In this document: positions 8,723-17,013 of the stretch, one piece after another
How the letters are laid out: every line of letters starts with the position of its first letter
Position numbering within the stretch: the stretch's first letter is position 1
Source of the DNA: an uncultured Eubacteriales bacterium
Lineage (GTDB): Bacteria; Bacillota; Clostridia; HGM11514
Length of the DNA: 64,000 bases
Reading direction: 5' to 3'
NCBI GenBank assembly: GCA_902492655.1
Contig: CABUMF010000006.1
Coordinates: 1 to 64,000, forward strand
Notes under the pieces: model-generated
What the model was told of the DNA's origin: nothing
Databases searched by the model: none
The model's input: the letters and a program-made list of their open reading frames with translations, nothing else
Translations under genes and position numbers: made by a program

Positions 8723-9568
8723 TTAGTATTGTTGTTTGGCGTATTTGATTGGTGAAATTCCTGTTTTTTTCTTAAAATATCGCGAAAAATAGTTGCTGTC
8801 GCCAAAACCGCAGGAATGGGCGATTTCGGATATGTCTGTAAAACCTGACTCAATTAGGGATATTGATTTTAGTATCCTCAACTCCAACACATATCCGTGT
8901 AATGATTTGCCGGTATGTTTTTTGAATTCCGAATTTATATAGTTAGAATGGAAGTGGAATATTTTAGATAACTCCGTATTATCCAGTTCTTCGCAATAAT
9001 GATTTTGAACATACTCAATTATATTTTCCACATTTAAACCATCTTTTTTTGGAGTTCGTTTTTCTGATTTTTGTGCCGCTTTAAGAAGAACAAGTGATAA
9101 TTCTATCGAAGTATTGAGTCTGTAGAACGGCATTTTTTTTTCATAGGTATCCATTATTTTGATAAAATGCTGCCGAAGCGAATAACAATCGGGAAGAAAA
9201 CAGTAATTATCAAAGCATGGAGCATCTGAAAATGATACTTTCTCAAACGGAGTTTTTCCTCCCATGTTCTTTATGTTTACCGGAGGTATTGGGGCTTCAA
9301 AAGCGGAAAATCTTTGAGTGAAATCAAAGTTAATGGCATTGTAAACAGTATTTGCCGGCAAAATTCGGTAGTTTTGTCCTGAGTTGATAAAAAGCAAACT
9401 GTAAGCAGGCATAACAAAGGTTTTGTCATTTACCATTATTTTACCCTCACCGCTTTCAACGAAAAACAGCCGTGCATCTATCGGGCAACATTCTGAAAAT
9501 TGCGAATGTTCTTGAATTGTTAAGAATCTCGAAAACCTTACAAATGGATTAATATCTTTCAGTTCCAT
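8723..9568 (-). CDS. AraC-family transcriptional regulator
   Basis: A 281-residue regulator with an N-terminal cupin-like sensing domain (about 1-170; SGEGKIMVNDKTFVMPAYS) and a C-terminal pair of helix-turn-helix motifs (IIEYVQNHYCEELDNTELSK, then FTDISEIAHSCGFGDSNYFS and the KKKTGISPIKY tail). The start ATG at 9568 has AAAGGG at good spacing; a longer frame exists but would begin deep inside the upstream gene. It overlaps the SGNH hydrolase gene by about 20 bp and is the second gene of that leftward unit. It probably responds to a sugar and controls both this unit and the divergent isomerase operon; that is inference from position. Confidence 0.9.
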   Translation of the reverse strand: MELKDINPFVRFSRFLTIQEHSQFSECCPIDARLFFVESGEGKIMVNDKTFVMPAYSLLFINSGQNYRILPANTVYNAINFDFTQRFSAFEAPIPPVNIKNMGGKTPFEKVSFSDAPCFDNYCFLPDCYSLRQHFIKIMDTYEKKMPFYRLNTSIELSLVLLKAAQKSEKRTPKKDGLNVENIIEYVQNHYCEELDNTELSKIFHFHSNYINSEFKKHTGKSLHGYVLELRILKSISLIESGFTDISEIAHSCGFGDSNYFSRYFKKKTGISPIKYAKQQY

Positions 9569-10310
9569 TACAAGCCCTTTCTTCTTCTCTGTTCCACATG
9601 GTATCGGAATTGTTATTAAAATCATTCTTTTCACCAATCAATAAGCTAAACAGCTTATCTGCAAACAGCTTGTGCATTTCTCTTGTAGGATGATTGATGC
9701 GGTTCTCCAAAAGCATTGTGGTATCGGTTGTTTTATTTAACTTCTTCCACTCATAATAACAATCACAAACAGATATTCCCATTTCTTTTGCCAGATTGAC
9801 GCTGTTTTCCATAAACAAATCCATTTTTCCGGAATTTTGAAATTCGGCTGTTTTTGCGGCATACTCAAGATACTGTTTGCTTGTATCGGGTGCAACATAA
9901 GTGTTCAGCATATTAGGCGTCATAAAAACAGTATCAATACCTTTTTCGATGCATTTTGTGAAGATTGTATTCAGAGAAGTGATATAATCTTCCAAGCTGC
10001 CGTTAACATCGTTTAAACCGAAACAAACAATAATCAAATCCGGATTGTGAGCTAAAACCTGTTTGTCCAATCGGCATAGGGAGCTTTTTGCAGTTGTTCC
10101 GCCGATTCCGGCATTGATTATGTTTACAGGGACATAATTTCTGACTTCGTTCAGTCTTTTTTTTAGTATATTCCAATATACTGCTTCATAATCTATTTCA
10201 CCCGGACCAAACGCACCATGGGTTATACTGTCACCGAAAACAACTATTGTGATTGGACCGTTTTCCATAAGTTGTTCTATATTCATGTTAAGCTTGTCTT
10301 TAATTTTCAT
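9549..10310 (-). CDS. SGNH/GDSL-family hydrolase, probable carbohydrate esterase
   Basis: A 253-residue protein of the SGNH esterase fold. Block I FGDSITHG carries the nucleophilic Ser, block II is NAGIGGTTA (Gly), block III is CFGLNDV (Asn), and the catalytic His is probably in NRINHPTREMH. The Asp of the usual DxxH is not in its normal place (RINH), which is either a subfamily trait or a shifted acid residue. No signal peptide, so it probably acts in the cytosol, for example removing acetyl groups from an imported oligosaccharide. Leftward unit with the AraC gene; GGAG precedes the ATG. Substrate unknown. Confidence 0.85.
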   Translation of the reverse strand: MKIKDKLNMNIEQLMENGPITIVVFGDSITHGAFGPGEIDYEAVYWNILKKRLNEVRNYVPVNIINAGIGGTTAKSSLCRLDKQVLAHNPDLIIVCFGLNDVNGSLEDYITSLNTIFTKCIEKGIDTVFMTPNMLNTYVAPDTSKQYLEYAAKTAEFQNSGKMDLFMENSVNLAKEMGISVCDCYYEWKKLNKTTDTTMLLENRINHPTREMHKLFADKLFSLLIGEKNDFNNNSDTMWNREEERACNGTERY

Positions 10311-10332
10311 TTAAGCCATCTCCGCAACAAAC

Positions 10333-10361
10333 AGTGTATCATATTTAAATACTTGTATCAA
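10333..10361 (-). promoter_or_regulatory. Candidate leftward promoter for the SGNH-AraC unit
   Basis: On the minus strand TTGATA (10361-10356), 17 bp, TACACT (10338-10333). The -35 is good and the -10 matches four of six bases. Position 23 bp upstream of the start codon is plausible. Confidence 0.5.
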
Positions 10362-10376
10362 TAATATATTGCACAA

Positions 10377-10410
10377 ATCTTTATTTTGTGCTAAAATATC
10401 TTTATTTTGT
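10377..10410. repeat. 13-bp direct repeat, putative AraC-family operator
   Basis: ATCTTTATTTTGT occurs at 10377-10389 and again at 10398-10410 with no mismatch, offset 21 bp (two helical turns). It lies between the divergent promoters and ends 3 bp upstream of the rightward -35 box. Tandem half-sites at about 21 bp next to the -35 are the typical binding arrangement of AraC-type activators. Binding by the neighbouring regulator is inferred. Confidence 0.65.
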
Positions 10411-10413
10411 ATA

Positions 10414-10442
10414 TTGATTATAGCATAATTTTTTGTTAAAAT
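10414..10442 (+). promoter_or_regulatory. Promoter of the isomerase operon
   Basis: TTGATT (10414-10419), 17-bp spacer, TAAAAT (10437-10442). Suboptimal at both boxes, as expected for an activated promoter, with the 21-bp-spaced direct repeat directly upstream. Confidence 0.7.
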
Positions 10443-10479
10443 CAAGATACAATAATAAAGAAAAACGGTGGACTTTTAT

Positions 10480-11925
10480 ATGATTACACGCAAAAAAGAA
10501 CGAACAGCAAATATTGCATTTTTTTCTGTAATTCACGAAGTGTATTTTGAACAGTTTGAGGGACTTGAAGAATCCTTGAACGGTTATCACGCCGATACAG
10601 TGAAATTGGTAGAAAACAATGGTGTAAAGGTGTTTGATTATGGTATTATCGGTTCCAACAGTGAAGCATTTGCAACAGCAGAGAGAATTAACGGCGATAA
10701 TATAGATCTTATTATATGTAATATGATTACATACGCTACTTCATCGGTTTTTGCGCCAATAGTGCAGAACACAAATTCACCGATTATTCTTACGGCGTTA
10801 CAGCCGCTTATGCATATGGATTACTCAAAAGCCTGCACATTTATGCAGCTTGAGAATGACAATATTTGTTCTGTACCGGAGTTTACGGGTGTTGCAATTC
10901 GTTTCGGAAAACCTGTAAAAGATGTAATAATAGGCTGCTTGTATAATGATAAAGAGGCAGAGAAGCAAATTTCGGAGTGGTGTGAGATTGCAAAGGTGTT
11001 GCATGATTTAAAGGGAGCGAGACTCGGCCTTATGGGCCATGTTCTTGAGGCGATGTATGATATGCACGCAGACCCAACGGCAATATCTGGGGCATTCGGA
11101 TTGCACATTCCGCTGATTGAAATTGATGATGTTGTTAAGGAATATCAAAAAGTTACAACGGCGGAAATTGAAGAAAAAAAGGCGTTAATTCTTGAAGAAT
11201 TTGATACACCTACGCCGATAAGCGACCCTGTTACGATGAAGCTTACTGATGCGGACCTCGAAAAGGCGGCAAAGGGAGCGGCGGCACTCGACAGGCTTAT
11301 TGACACATTCAAGCTTGACGGTCTTGCGTACTATTATGAAGGTCAAGAGAATACTATACAGCGTGAGGTTGCAACATCGTTCATTGTGGGTAATTCAATA
11401 CTCAATGCACAGGGGATACCGATGTGTGGTGAATTTGATATTAAAACATTAGTTGCCATGCTTATTATGGATAGGCTAAACATAGGTGGAAGTTTTGCGG
11501 AATTTCATCCGTTTGATTTCAATGAGGACTTTATTCTTGTCGGACATGACGGTCCGCATCATATCGCAATTGCGGAGGGTAAGCCCATTTTAAGAAGTCT
11601 TACAAAGTTTCATGGCAAACCGGGAAGCGGTGCATCTGTTGAGTTTAAGTTAAAAGAAGGACCGATTACAATGCTGGGCATCACACAGACGCATGATGGA
11701 AGATTTAAATTTGTAATAGGAGAGGGTTACTCCAAAAAAGGACCTATCCCGCCGACAGGTAACACAAATACAAGAGGATTTTTTGAGCCTACAACAAAGG
11801 AATTTATCAAGAAATGGGTAATGGAAGGTCCGACACATCATTACGCATTGGGAATAGGTCATTATGCATGTACAATTAAAAAGATTGCTGATGTGCTGGG
11901 AATAGAAAGTGTAATTGTCAAATAA
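10480..11925 (+). CDS. L-arabinose/L-fucose isomerase-family protein
   Basis: A 481-residue protein related to AraA-type metal-dependent aldose-ketose isomerases. It carries the acidic and histidine residues expected for the metal site: Glu in MCGEFDIKT, Glu in FAEFHPFD, His in VGHDGPHH and His near the end in EGPTHHYALGIGH. GHVLEAMYDMHADPTAI and the closing TGNTNTR segment fit the arabinose-isomerase-like branch, but it is far from classical AraA, so the sugar is uncertain. ATG 10480 is chosen because GGTGG at 10467-10471 is spaced for it; the GTG at 10468 lies inside that ribosome binding site. First gene of a two-gene operon with the 703-residue protein. Confidence 0.8.
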   Translation: MITRKKERTANIAFFSVIHEVYFEQFEGLEESLNGYHADTVKLVENNGVKVFDYGIIGSNSEAFATAERINGDNIDLIICNMITYATSSVFAPIVQNTNSPIILTALQPLMHMDYSKACTFMQLENDNICSVPEFTGVAIRFGKPVKDVIIGCLYNDKEAEKQISEWCEIAKVLHDLKGARLGLMGHVLEAMYDMHADPTAISGAFGLHIPLIEIDDVVKEYQKVTTAEIEEKKALILEEFDTPTPISDPVTMKLTDADLEKAAKGAAALDRLIDTFKLDGLAYYYEGQENTIQREVATSFIVGNSILNAQGIPMCGEFDIKTLVAMLIMDRLNIGGSFAEFHPFDFNEDFILVGHDGPHHIAIAEGKPILRSLTKFHGKPGSGASVEFKLKEGPITMLGITQTHDGRFKFVIGEGYSKKGPIPPTGNTNTRGFFEPTTKEFIKKWVMEGPTHHYALGIGHYACTIKKIADVLGIESVIVK

Positions 11926-11937
11926 GGAGAATATACC

Positions 11938-14049
11938 ATGTTTAAAAGAATAACGCTTGAAGTTAGTCTTAAACCTTTCAAGAAAACAGATGATAAATAT
12001 ATAGAGGCGGTAATACGGAAAATGTTTGCGCAGTGGATGCCGTTACTTAAAGAGCGTGAAGAAATCTCGGTTATGATGTGGACATCGGACGGAAGTGAAA
12101 TATTGGAGTATAACGGAGATGACGATGCTGCATTTGAATGGTGCAGCTATGTCGGAACCGCAAATAAACCGTTCTTGTCAGAGAAAGAAAATCCGGCAAC
12201 ATCACTTCACGAGCGAAAGCAAAAATATATAGAAAATCCTCCTGTTATGACATACGGAGTATTAAAAAATATAGTCGGCAAAATTAAAGAAATTGGCAAG
12301 GAGTTTTATCCAAATTCAAAGATAACGGTAGGTGAAACATTTGATATAGGTCCAGAATTTGCTGTGTCAGACTTTAAGTATAACCGTCATAAGGAAATCA
12401 CATCGGGGCAGAAGCTTGATACTTTCGGATTTGTTGATGCAACGGCGCTATTAAATGGTGATAATCGCCGATATGCTGCATATCCCGAAGGCATTCCCGA
12501 CAAAACTCCGTTCGCAACATTTTTGGGTAAGCAAGCGAATATCTTTCTGCGAGATATGGGGTTTGACTACATTTGGCTTTCTAACGGTTTCGGGTTCAGT
12601 GATTGTCCTTGGAGCTTTGAGGGCAAAGTGTTTGACGGTAATGAATTCAAGCCCGAGAGACTGTACGGAGTAAAGAACAAGATTAAAGAATTTTGGACTT
12701 TGTTCAGGAAAGAGTGTCCCGATATTCTCATTGCGACAAGGGGTACAAATAATTCCGTAGGTATTGATTATGCAACCGATGGTGTCCCGTTGTACGATAT
12801 TTATAACGGAGGACTTAATATTGTACCTCCGCCAAATTCGCCGTGGGCTGCATTAAACGATAACTTTGGACTTGAGATTATGGGGCATATGACAAGAATC
12901 TGTGAATTGCCCGAGGATGAATTTTTGTTCCGATATTACATACATGACCCGTGGTGGGTAAATTCTCCGTGGTATGACCGTTACGGCGGTGAGCCTCATG
13001 ATATATATTTACCGATGGCTGTTTCAAGAATAGATGCCGCCGGTAATGTATGTTCAGCTGAATTGTTAAACATTTTATCGGTTGACAACTCATTTGGAGA
13101 TATGCCCGATGCTTGTGTAAATGAACCCTTGCCGCATATATTAAAGGCTGAAAAGGATGCGGCAGATAAGCCGTCGCCGCTGGTATGGGTTTATCCAATG
13201 CGTGAATTTACAACAACAACCGATGCTGGTACGCTTTCGGAAATGTATTATGGAGATAGATATATAATGGATGCAATAAATGACGGATTTCCTCTGAATT
13301 GTGTTGTATCTGCCGATAACTTCTTAAAACACGACTTGAATATATACAAAGCAAGCATATTAGTATCGCCCATACCTCAAACGGCAGAAATTGCGAATAA
13401 ATTATCGGAGTTTGAGCAGACAGGCGGTAAAGTTATATATTACGGAAGTGAAGAAAAACTGTCCGAATTTCCGGATGCCCCAAATAAGGCAGCTGTTACA
13501 TCATCGCCGTCAAAAATCAGGGAAATGCTTGAACTTTTCGGATACAGCATTAAATTCAATAAAATATCGAATGATGCAAAATCACCTTGTATTACTGTGT
13601 CATCAAGCGATAATTCCATGTTGTTTTCAGTGTATAACCCAAACTTAACGACGGAAACGGCATTAAAATTCCCATGGGGAGCACCGATTTTGACAGGAAC
13701 AGACTGTGAAATAAAAGACGGATATTCTATGTATAGATTTGGAAGAAGCGAACACAAGGAGTGCAGGGTGTTTGTTGAGCAGGAAAAAGGAATAATATCG
13801 TTAAAGGAAATTGCTCCTGTAAGTGTGGTATATCATAGAATACTGCGTATTACAGGTCTGAATGACGCAACGGTTTGCATATTCCCGGAAAAGCGAGGGA
13901 ATGAAACATTGAAGGTTTCAAGTGTACTTAAAGGTGATTTAACGCCGGTATATTATGATCGGTTTGAACAAATTTTGGATCCTGCGTACGGTATATACTA
14001 TAGGGGTGAGCATATTTGTGGGGATTACACAATTTTGTTGCCACGGTAA
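11938..14049 (+). CDS. Unrecognised 703-residue protein, putative glycoside hydrolase
   Basis: I do not recognise the family. Residues about 1-430 look like a TIM barrel (SLKPF start, strands such as EEISVMMWTSDG, KITVGETFDIGPEF, FDYIWLSNGFGFS, DILIATRGTN), with several acidic residues at strand ends. Residues about 440-540 look like a Rossmann or GATase-like segment (ASILVSPIPQTAEIANKLSE, GGKVIYYGSEEKL), and the rest looks like a beta-sandwich. That three-part order recalls GH42-type enzymes, but no family signature is visible. No signal peptide. It lies 12 bp after the isomerase with a clear AAGGAG, so it very probably acts on the same substrate. Function is inference only. Confidence 0.6.
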   Translation: MFKRITLEVSLKPFKKTDDKYIEAVIRKMFAQWMPLLKEREEISVMMWTSDGSEILEYNGDDDAAFEWCSYVGTANKPFLSEKENPATSLHERKQKYIENPPVMTYGVLKNIVGKIKEIGKEFYPNSKITVGETFDIGPEFAVSDFKYNRHKEITSGQKLDTFGFVDATALLNGDNRRYAAYPEGIPDKTPFATFLGKQANIFLRDMGFDYIWLSNGFGFSDCPWSFEGKVFDGNEFKPERLYGVKNKIKEFWTLFRKECPDILIATRGTNNSVGIDYATDGVPLYDIYNGGLNIVPPPNSPWAALNDNFGLEIMGHMTRICELPEDEFLFRYYIHDPWWVNSPWYDRYGGEPHDIYLPMAVSRIDAAGNVCSAELLNILSVDNSFGDMPDACVNEPLPHILKAEKDAADKPSPLVWVYPMREFTTTTDAGTLSEMYYGDRYIMDAINDGFPLNCVVSADNFLKHDLNIYKASILVSPIPQTAEIANKLSEFEQTGGKVIYYGSEEKLSEFPDAPNKAAVTSSPSKIREMLELFGYSIKFNKISNDAKSPCITVSSSDNSMLFSVYNPNLTTETALKFPWGAPILTGTDCEIKDGYSMYRFGRSEHKECRVFVEQEKGIISLKEIAPVSVVYHRILRITGLNDATVCIFPEKRGNETLKVSSVLKGDLTPVYYDRFEQILDPAYGIYYRGEHICGDYTILLPR

Positions 14050-14116
14050 ATTGAAGTGTCAGCTTTAGTATGGATAAAGAATAAAAGGCGTAATTTTACA
14101 TTTAATAAAAATTTCC

Positions 14117-14145
14117 TTGAAAATTGTTGCCGGATGTGATATAAT
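14117..14145 (+). promoter_or_regulatory. Promoter of the ZIP transporter gene
   Basis: TTGAAA (14117-14122), 17 bp, TATAAT (14140-14145). The only clear promoter in the 146-bp gap after the sugar operon. Confidence 0.8.
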
Positions 14146-14195
14146 TCTATTAAAATCAAAAACAAAAATTGCTGTAATAACAGGGAGTGGTAAAA

Positions 14196-14948
14196 ATGGA
14201 GCTTGTATGGATAACAGCTCTTGGTGTGGGTTCCGCTACGGTAATCGGCGCCGTTATTGGATTTGGATTTAAAAATATATCACATAAATTTTCCGATATT
14301 GTGTTATCATTCGCCGCCGGAGTTATGCTTGCCGCAGCCGTTCTCGGACTTATACTGCCATCGCTTGAATATGGCGGAAAATACGGAATTGTCATGACAG
14401 TAGCCGGTATTTTTACAGGTGCGATTTCCCTGAATCTGATTGACAGATTGGTTCCGCATCTGCATAAATTTACAGGTGCCGACAGCGAAAACCATAATAA
14501 CACAAATCTTAACAAGGTGCTGTTGTTTGTTATGGCGATTGCTATACACAATCTGCCCGAAGGTATTGCCGCAGGTGTAGGTTTCGGTTCGGGAGATACA
14601 ATACAGGCATTGATAATCGCCGGCGGTATTGCTCTGCAGAATATTCCTGAAGGTATGGTAATTATTGCGCCTATGCTCGCAGTAGGCATACCTCCTCGTA
14701 AGACATTTCTTATTGCTGTGATAACCGGATTTATCGAGGTTGTCGGAACATTTATCGGATATTTTGCTGTCAGCATATCTACTGCAATTTTGCCCTTCGC
14801 GCTTGCTTTCGCAGGCGGTACAATGCTCTATGTAATCAGCGACGAGATGATTCCCGAAACGCACGCTCACGGAAGTGAGAGAGGTGCTACATATGCTTTG
14901 CTTATAGGCTTTTGCATTATGTTGATTACAGATGTACTTTTTGGTTGA
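14196..14948 (+). CDS. ZIP-family divalent metal transporter
   Basis: Integral membrane protein of 250 residues with about eight hydrophobic segments. The two metal-binding helices characteristic of ZupT-like ZIP proteins are visible: AIHNLPEGIAAGVGFG in the fourth and ALQNIPEGMVII in the fifth. The loop between helices three and four (LHKFTGADSENHNN) is short and His-containing, as in the family. It probably imports zinc, iron or manganese. ATG 14196 fits GGGAG at 14183-14187; a GTG at 14187 overlaps that site. It is transcribed alone and unrelated to the neighbouring sugar operon. Confidence 0.92.
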   Translation: MELVWITALGVGSATVIGAVIGFGFKNISHKFSDIVLSFAAGVMLAAAVLGLILPSLEYGGKYGIVMTVAGIFTGAISLNLIDRLVPHLHKFTGADSENHNNTNLNKVLLFVMAIAIHNLPEGIAAGVGFGSGDTIQALIIAGGIALQNIPEGMVIIAPMLAVGIPPRKTFLIAVITGFIEVVGTFIGYFAVSISTAILPFALAFAGGTMLYVISDEMIPETHAHGSERGATYALLIGFCIMLITDVLFG

Positions 14949-15007
14949 TTTTGCGGAAAAATTAATTCTATGGTGTTTACCTTTTTAAGAACAAATCACA
15001 AATAGTA

Positions 15008-15038
15008 GGGGCAAAATCTCCGAAACGCATTTTGCCCC
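15008..15038. terminator. Hairpin between convergent genes
   Basis: A 10-bp perfect stem GGGGCAAAAT/ATTTTGCCCC with an 11-base loop. There is no good T-run on either strand, so it may end both the ZIP and YczE transcripts weakly, or only protect their 3' ends. Confidence 0.5.
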
Positions 15039-15063
15039 TTAAAAAACTCGGATTTATTATCAT

Positions 15064-15705
15064 TCATATCTTTTTTAATATGCGATTATATAGCTTTATA
15101 ATCAGTCCTACGGCAAAGGCGGCAATAATGCTTCCTTCTCTTACTCCTTTAAGTTCGCCAAGAAAGGCAAGACAGATAATTGCCGAAACGCCAATATACA
15201 AAACATCGAACAAAATCTTGATATTTTCATATTTTTTTCCTGTGGCCTCGCTTATCGCGCGGTTCATTGCTTCACCCGGAAGCATTGCGACCTTACCTTT
15301 TAATTGAAGCCATATTCCGAAAGCAAGAACAAAACAACTTACTGCCAAATACGATAACTGTTCAAGGTAACTGTTAACGGGAATATCGCGTATCAGCCAA
15401 CAGGAGAGGTTTGTAAGATAGCCGTACACAAACGCCAGTACGGTTTGGATAAGGATTTCAACAGGTTTGCATTTCTTTCCGAGCAGTATAACCTGAACCG
15501 CTATCTGAATTACGCTCAGCACATTCAGCCATCCACCGAATGAAAACAGACTGCTCACCAATGATACCGAATAGGGAAGTGAAGCAACAGGCGAAGTGCC
15601 CAAACCTGCTTTTGTCGAGAACGCAACGCCCATTGAGGCTATGAATAATCCGATCAGAAACAAAATGTACTGTCTTAAAATAATCTTTATTGTTTTACCG
15701 TTCAT
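15064..15705 (-). CDS. YczE/YitT-like integral membrane protein
   Basis: A 213-residue protein with five or six hydrophobic helices. The opening FLIGLFIASMGVAFSTKAGLG and the following TSPVASLPYSVS are typical of the YczE/YyaS/YitT group (DUF6198), whose substrates are unknown. The second in-frame ATG, at 15705, is preceded by AGGGAT at a suitable distance, whereas the first, at 15714, abuts it. It has its own promoter and is convergent with the ZIP gene. Confidence 0.8.
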   Translation of the reverse strand: MNGKTIKIILRQYILFLIGLFIASMGVAFSTKAGLGTSPVASLPYSVSLVSSLFSFGGWLNVLSVIQIAVQVILLGKKCKPVEILIQTVLAFVYGYLTNLSCWLIRDIPVNSYLEQLSYLAVSCFVLAFGIWLQLKGKVAMLPGEAMNRAISEATGKKYENIKILFDVLYIGVSAIICLAFLGELKGVREGSIIAAFAVGLIIKLYNRILKKI

Positions 15706-15743
15706 GTAATTCATCCCTGTTAAATATTTAATATATTACAATA

Positions 15744-15772
15744 ATTATACTACAATTTTTTCACTTTTTCAA
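15744..15772 (-). promoter_or_regulatory. Promoter of the YczE-like gene
   Basis: On the minus strand TTGAAA (15772-15767), 17 bp, TATAAT (15749-15744): near consensus, about 39 bp from the start codon. Confidence 0.85.
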
Positions 15773-15850
15773 TGGCTTTTTCAGTATAAAAATAAGTATT
15801 TTGCCGCTATAACGAATAGCTGAGGTCAAAAGTAAATGTCTGCGGTTGTA

Positions 15851-15899
15851 AATAATAAAAGTCGGCTTTTCCCTTATAAGACTTGGAAAAAAGCCGACT
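15851..15899 (-). terminator. Terminator of the ppk1-pfkA unit
   Basis: An 11-bp perfect stem (AGTCGGCTTTT at 15860-15870 with AAAAGCCGACT at 15889-15899) and an 18-base loop. Read leftward, the stem is followed by a T-rich stretch, so it ends the pfkA transcript. Confidence 0.8.
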
Positions 15900-15924
15900 A
15901 TGCACCTTGTATTTTTCTTTTATA

Positions 15925-16995
15925 CTAATCACCGAACGAAATGCCTATTGCCTTAGCCTCCTTAATCACCGAGGCTTCAGCATTGACTGTTTTTAATTTG
16001 CCCGCAACCTCACTTAAGGGAACGCTCTTTATTTCACCGTTAACCATTGCAACCATATTTCCGTATTTGCCTTTTATAATTAAGTCTGCTGCTGCGGCAC
16101 CGAACCTTGTTGATATTACTCTGTCGTAAGGGCAGGGGGCGCCGCCTCGCTGAGTGTGCCCCGGAACGGCTATGCGGATTTCCTTACCGGTTTTTTCTTT
16201 GATTTTATCTGCAATTTCATAGGCAACCGAAGGATATTTCGATGTCTTGATTTTTTGCTTGTATTCTTTTTTGGACATAGCCGCATCTTCTTTGGATATT
16301 GCACCTTCTGCCACTGCAAGAATTGTAAATCTTTTTCCTGCCTTATCTCTTTTTTTGATTGATTCAACCACCTTATCCAAATCATAAGGTATCTCCGGTA
16401 TAAGAATAATATCCGCACCTCCGGCAATTCCGGCGTGCAATGTCAAATGCCCTACTTTGTGTCCCATAACTTCAACAATAAATACTCTTCCGTGGGATGC
16501 GGCAGTTGTGTGAATACAGTCAATGGCATTGGTTGCAATATCAACGGCACTCTGAAATCCGAAAGTAATATCCGTACCCCAAATATCATTATCTATAGTC
16601 TTTGGAAGTGTCACAATATTTAACCCTTCGCTGCTCAGCAGGTTTGCGGTTTTATGGCTACCGTTACCTCCTAAAACAACCAAACAATCCAGATTAAGAT
16701 TTTCATAGTTCATTTTCATGGCTTTGACCTTGTCCAGACCGTTTTCGTCGGGCACATTCATTTTTTTAAATGGTTGTCTGGATGTACCCAAAACAGTTCC
16801 GCCCTGTGTCAGAATACCGGAAAACTCCGAGAGGTCGACCGCATGATAATTATTGTATATCAATCCCTTATAACCGTCCTCAAACCCTATAATTTCAATG
16901 TCGTTGCTGTTTTCATACAGAGCTTTTACTACCCCTCGCATTGCTGCGTTCAACGCCTGACAATCTCCGCCGCTTGTTAATAATCCTATTTTCAT
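15925..16995 (-). CDS. pfkA: 6-phosphofructokinase
   Basis: Phosphorylates fructose 6-phosphate in glycolysis. Motifs: LLTSGGDCQALNAAMRG at the N-terminus, GTVLGTSRQPF, catalytic Asp135 in TIDND, EVMGHKVGHLTL and GHTQRGG. The donor-deciding positions are mixed: Gly112 (equivalent to E. coli Gly104, the ATP type) with Lys132 in LPKTIDND (equivalent to 124, Lys in pyrophosphate enzymes and in ATP-using group III). Asn111 replaces the usual Asp or Glu of GGDGS. ATP is therefore the likely donor but not certain. The 356 residues fit the group III length. GAGAGG precedes the ATG, 18 bp after the ppk1 stop, so the two are co-transcribed. Confidence 0.93.
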   Translation of the reverse strand: MKIGLLTSGGDCQALNAAMRGVVKALYENSNDIEIIGFEDGYKGLIYNNYHAVDLSEFSGILTQGGTVLGTSRQPFKKMNVPDENGLDKVKAMKMNYENLNLDCLVVLGGNGSHKTANLLSSEGLNIVTLPKTIDNDIWGTDITFGFQSAVDIATNAIDCIHTTAASHGRVFIVEVMGHKVGHLTLHAGIAGGADIILIPEIPYDLDKVVESIKKRDKAGKRFTILAVAEGAISKEDAAMSKKEYKQKIKTSKYPSVAYEIADKIKEKTGKEIRIAVPGHTQRGGAPCPYDRVISTRFGAAAADLIIKGKYGNMVAMVNGEIKSVPLSEVAGKLKTVNAEASVIKEAKAIGISFGD

Positions 16996-17013
16996 TTTTA
17001 TCTACCTCTCTTT

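Noticed and set aside
14156..14870. Long leftward open frames opposite the ZIP transporter gene
   Set aside because: Their translations mirror the sense codons, show no membrane or enzyme pattern and lack start signals; the sense strand has a clear promoter, site and family motifs.
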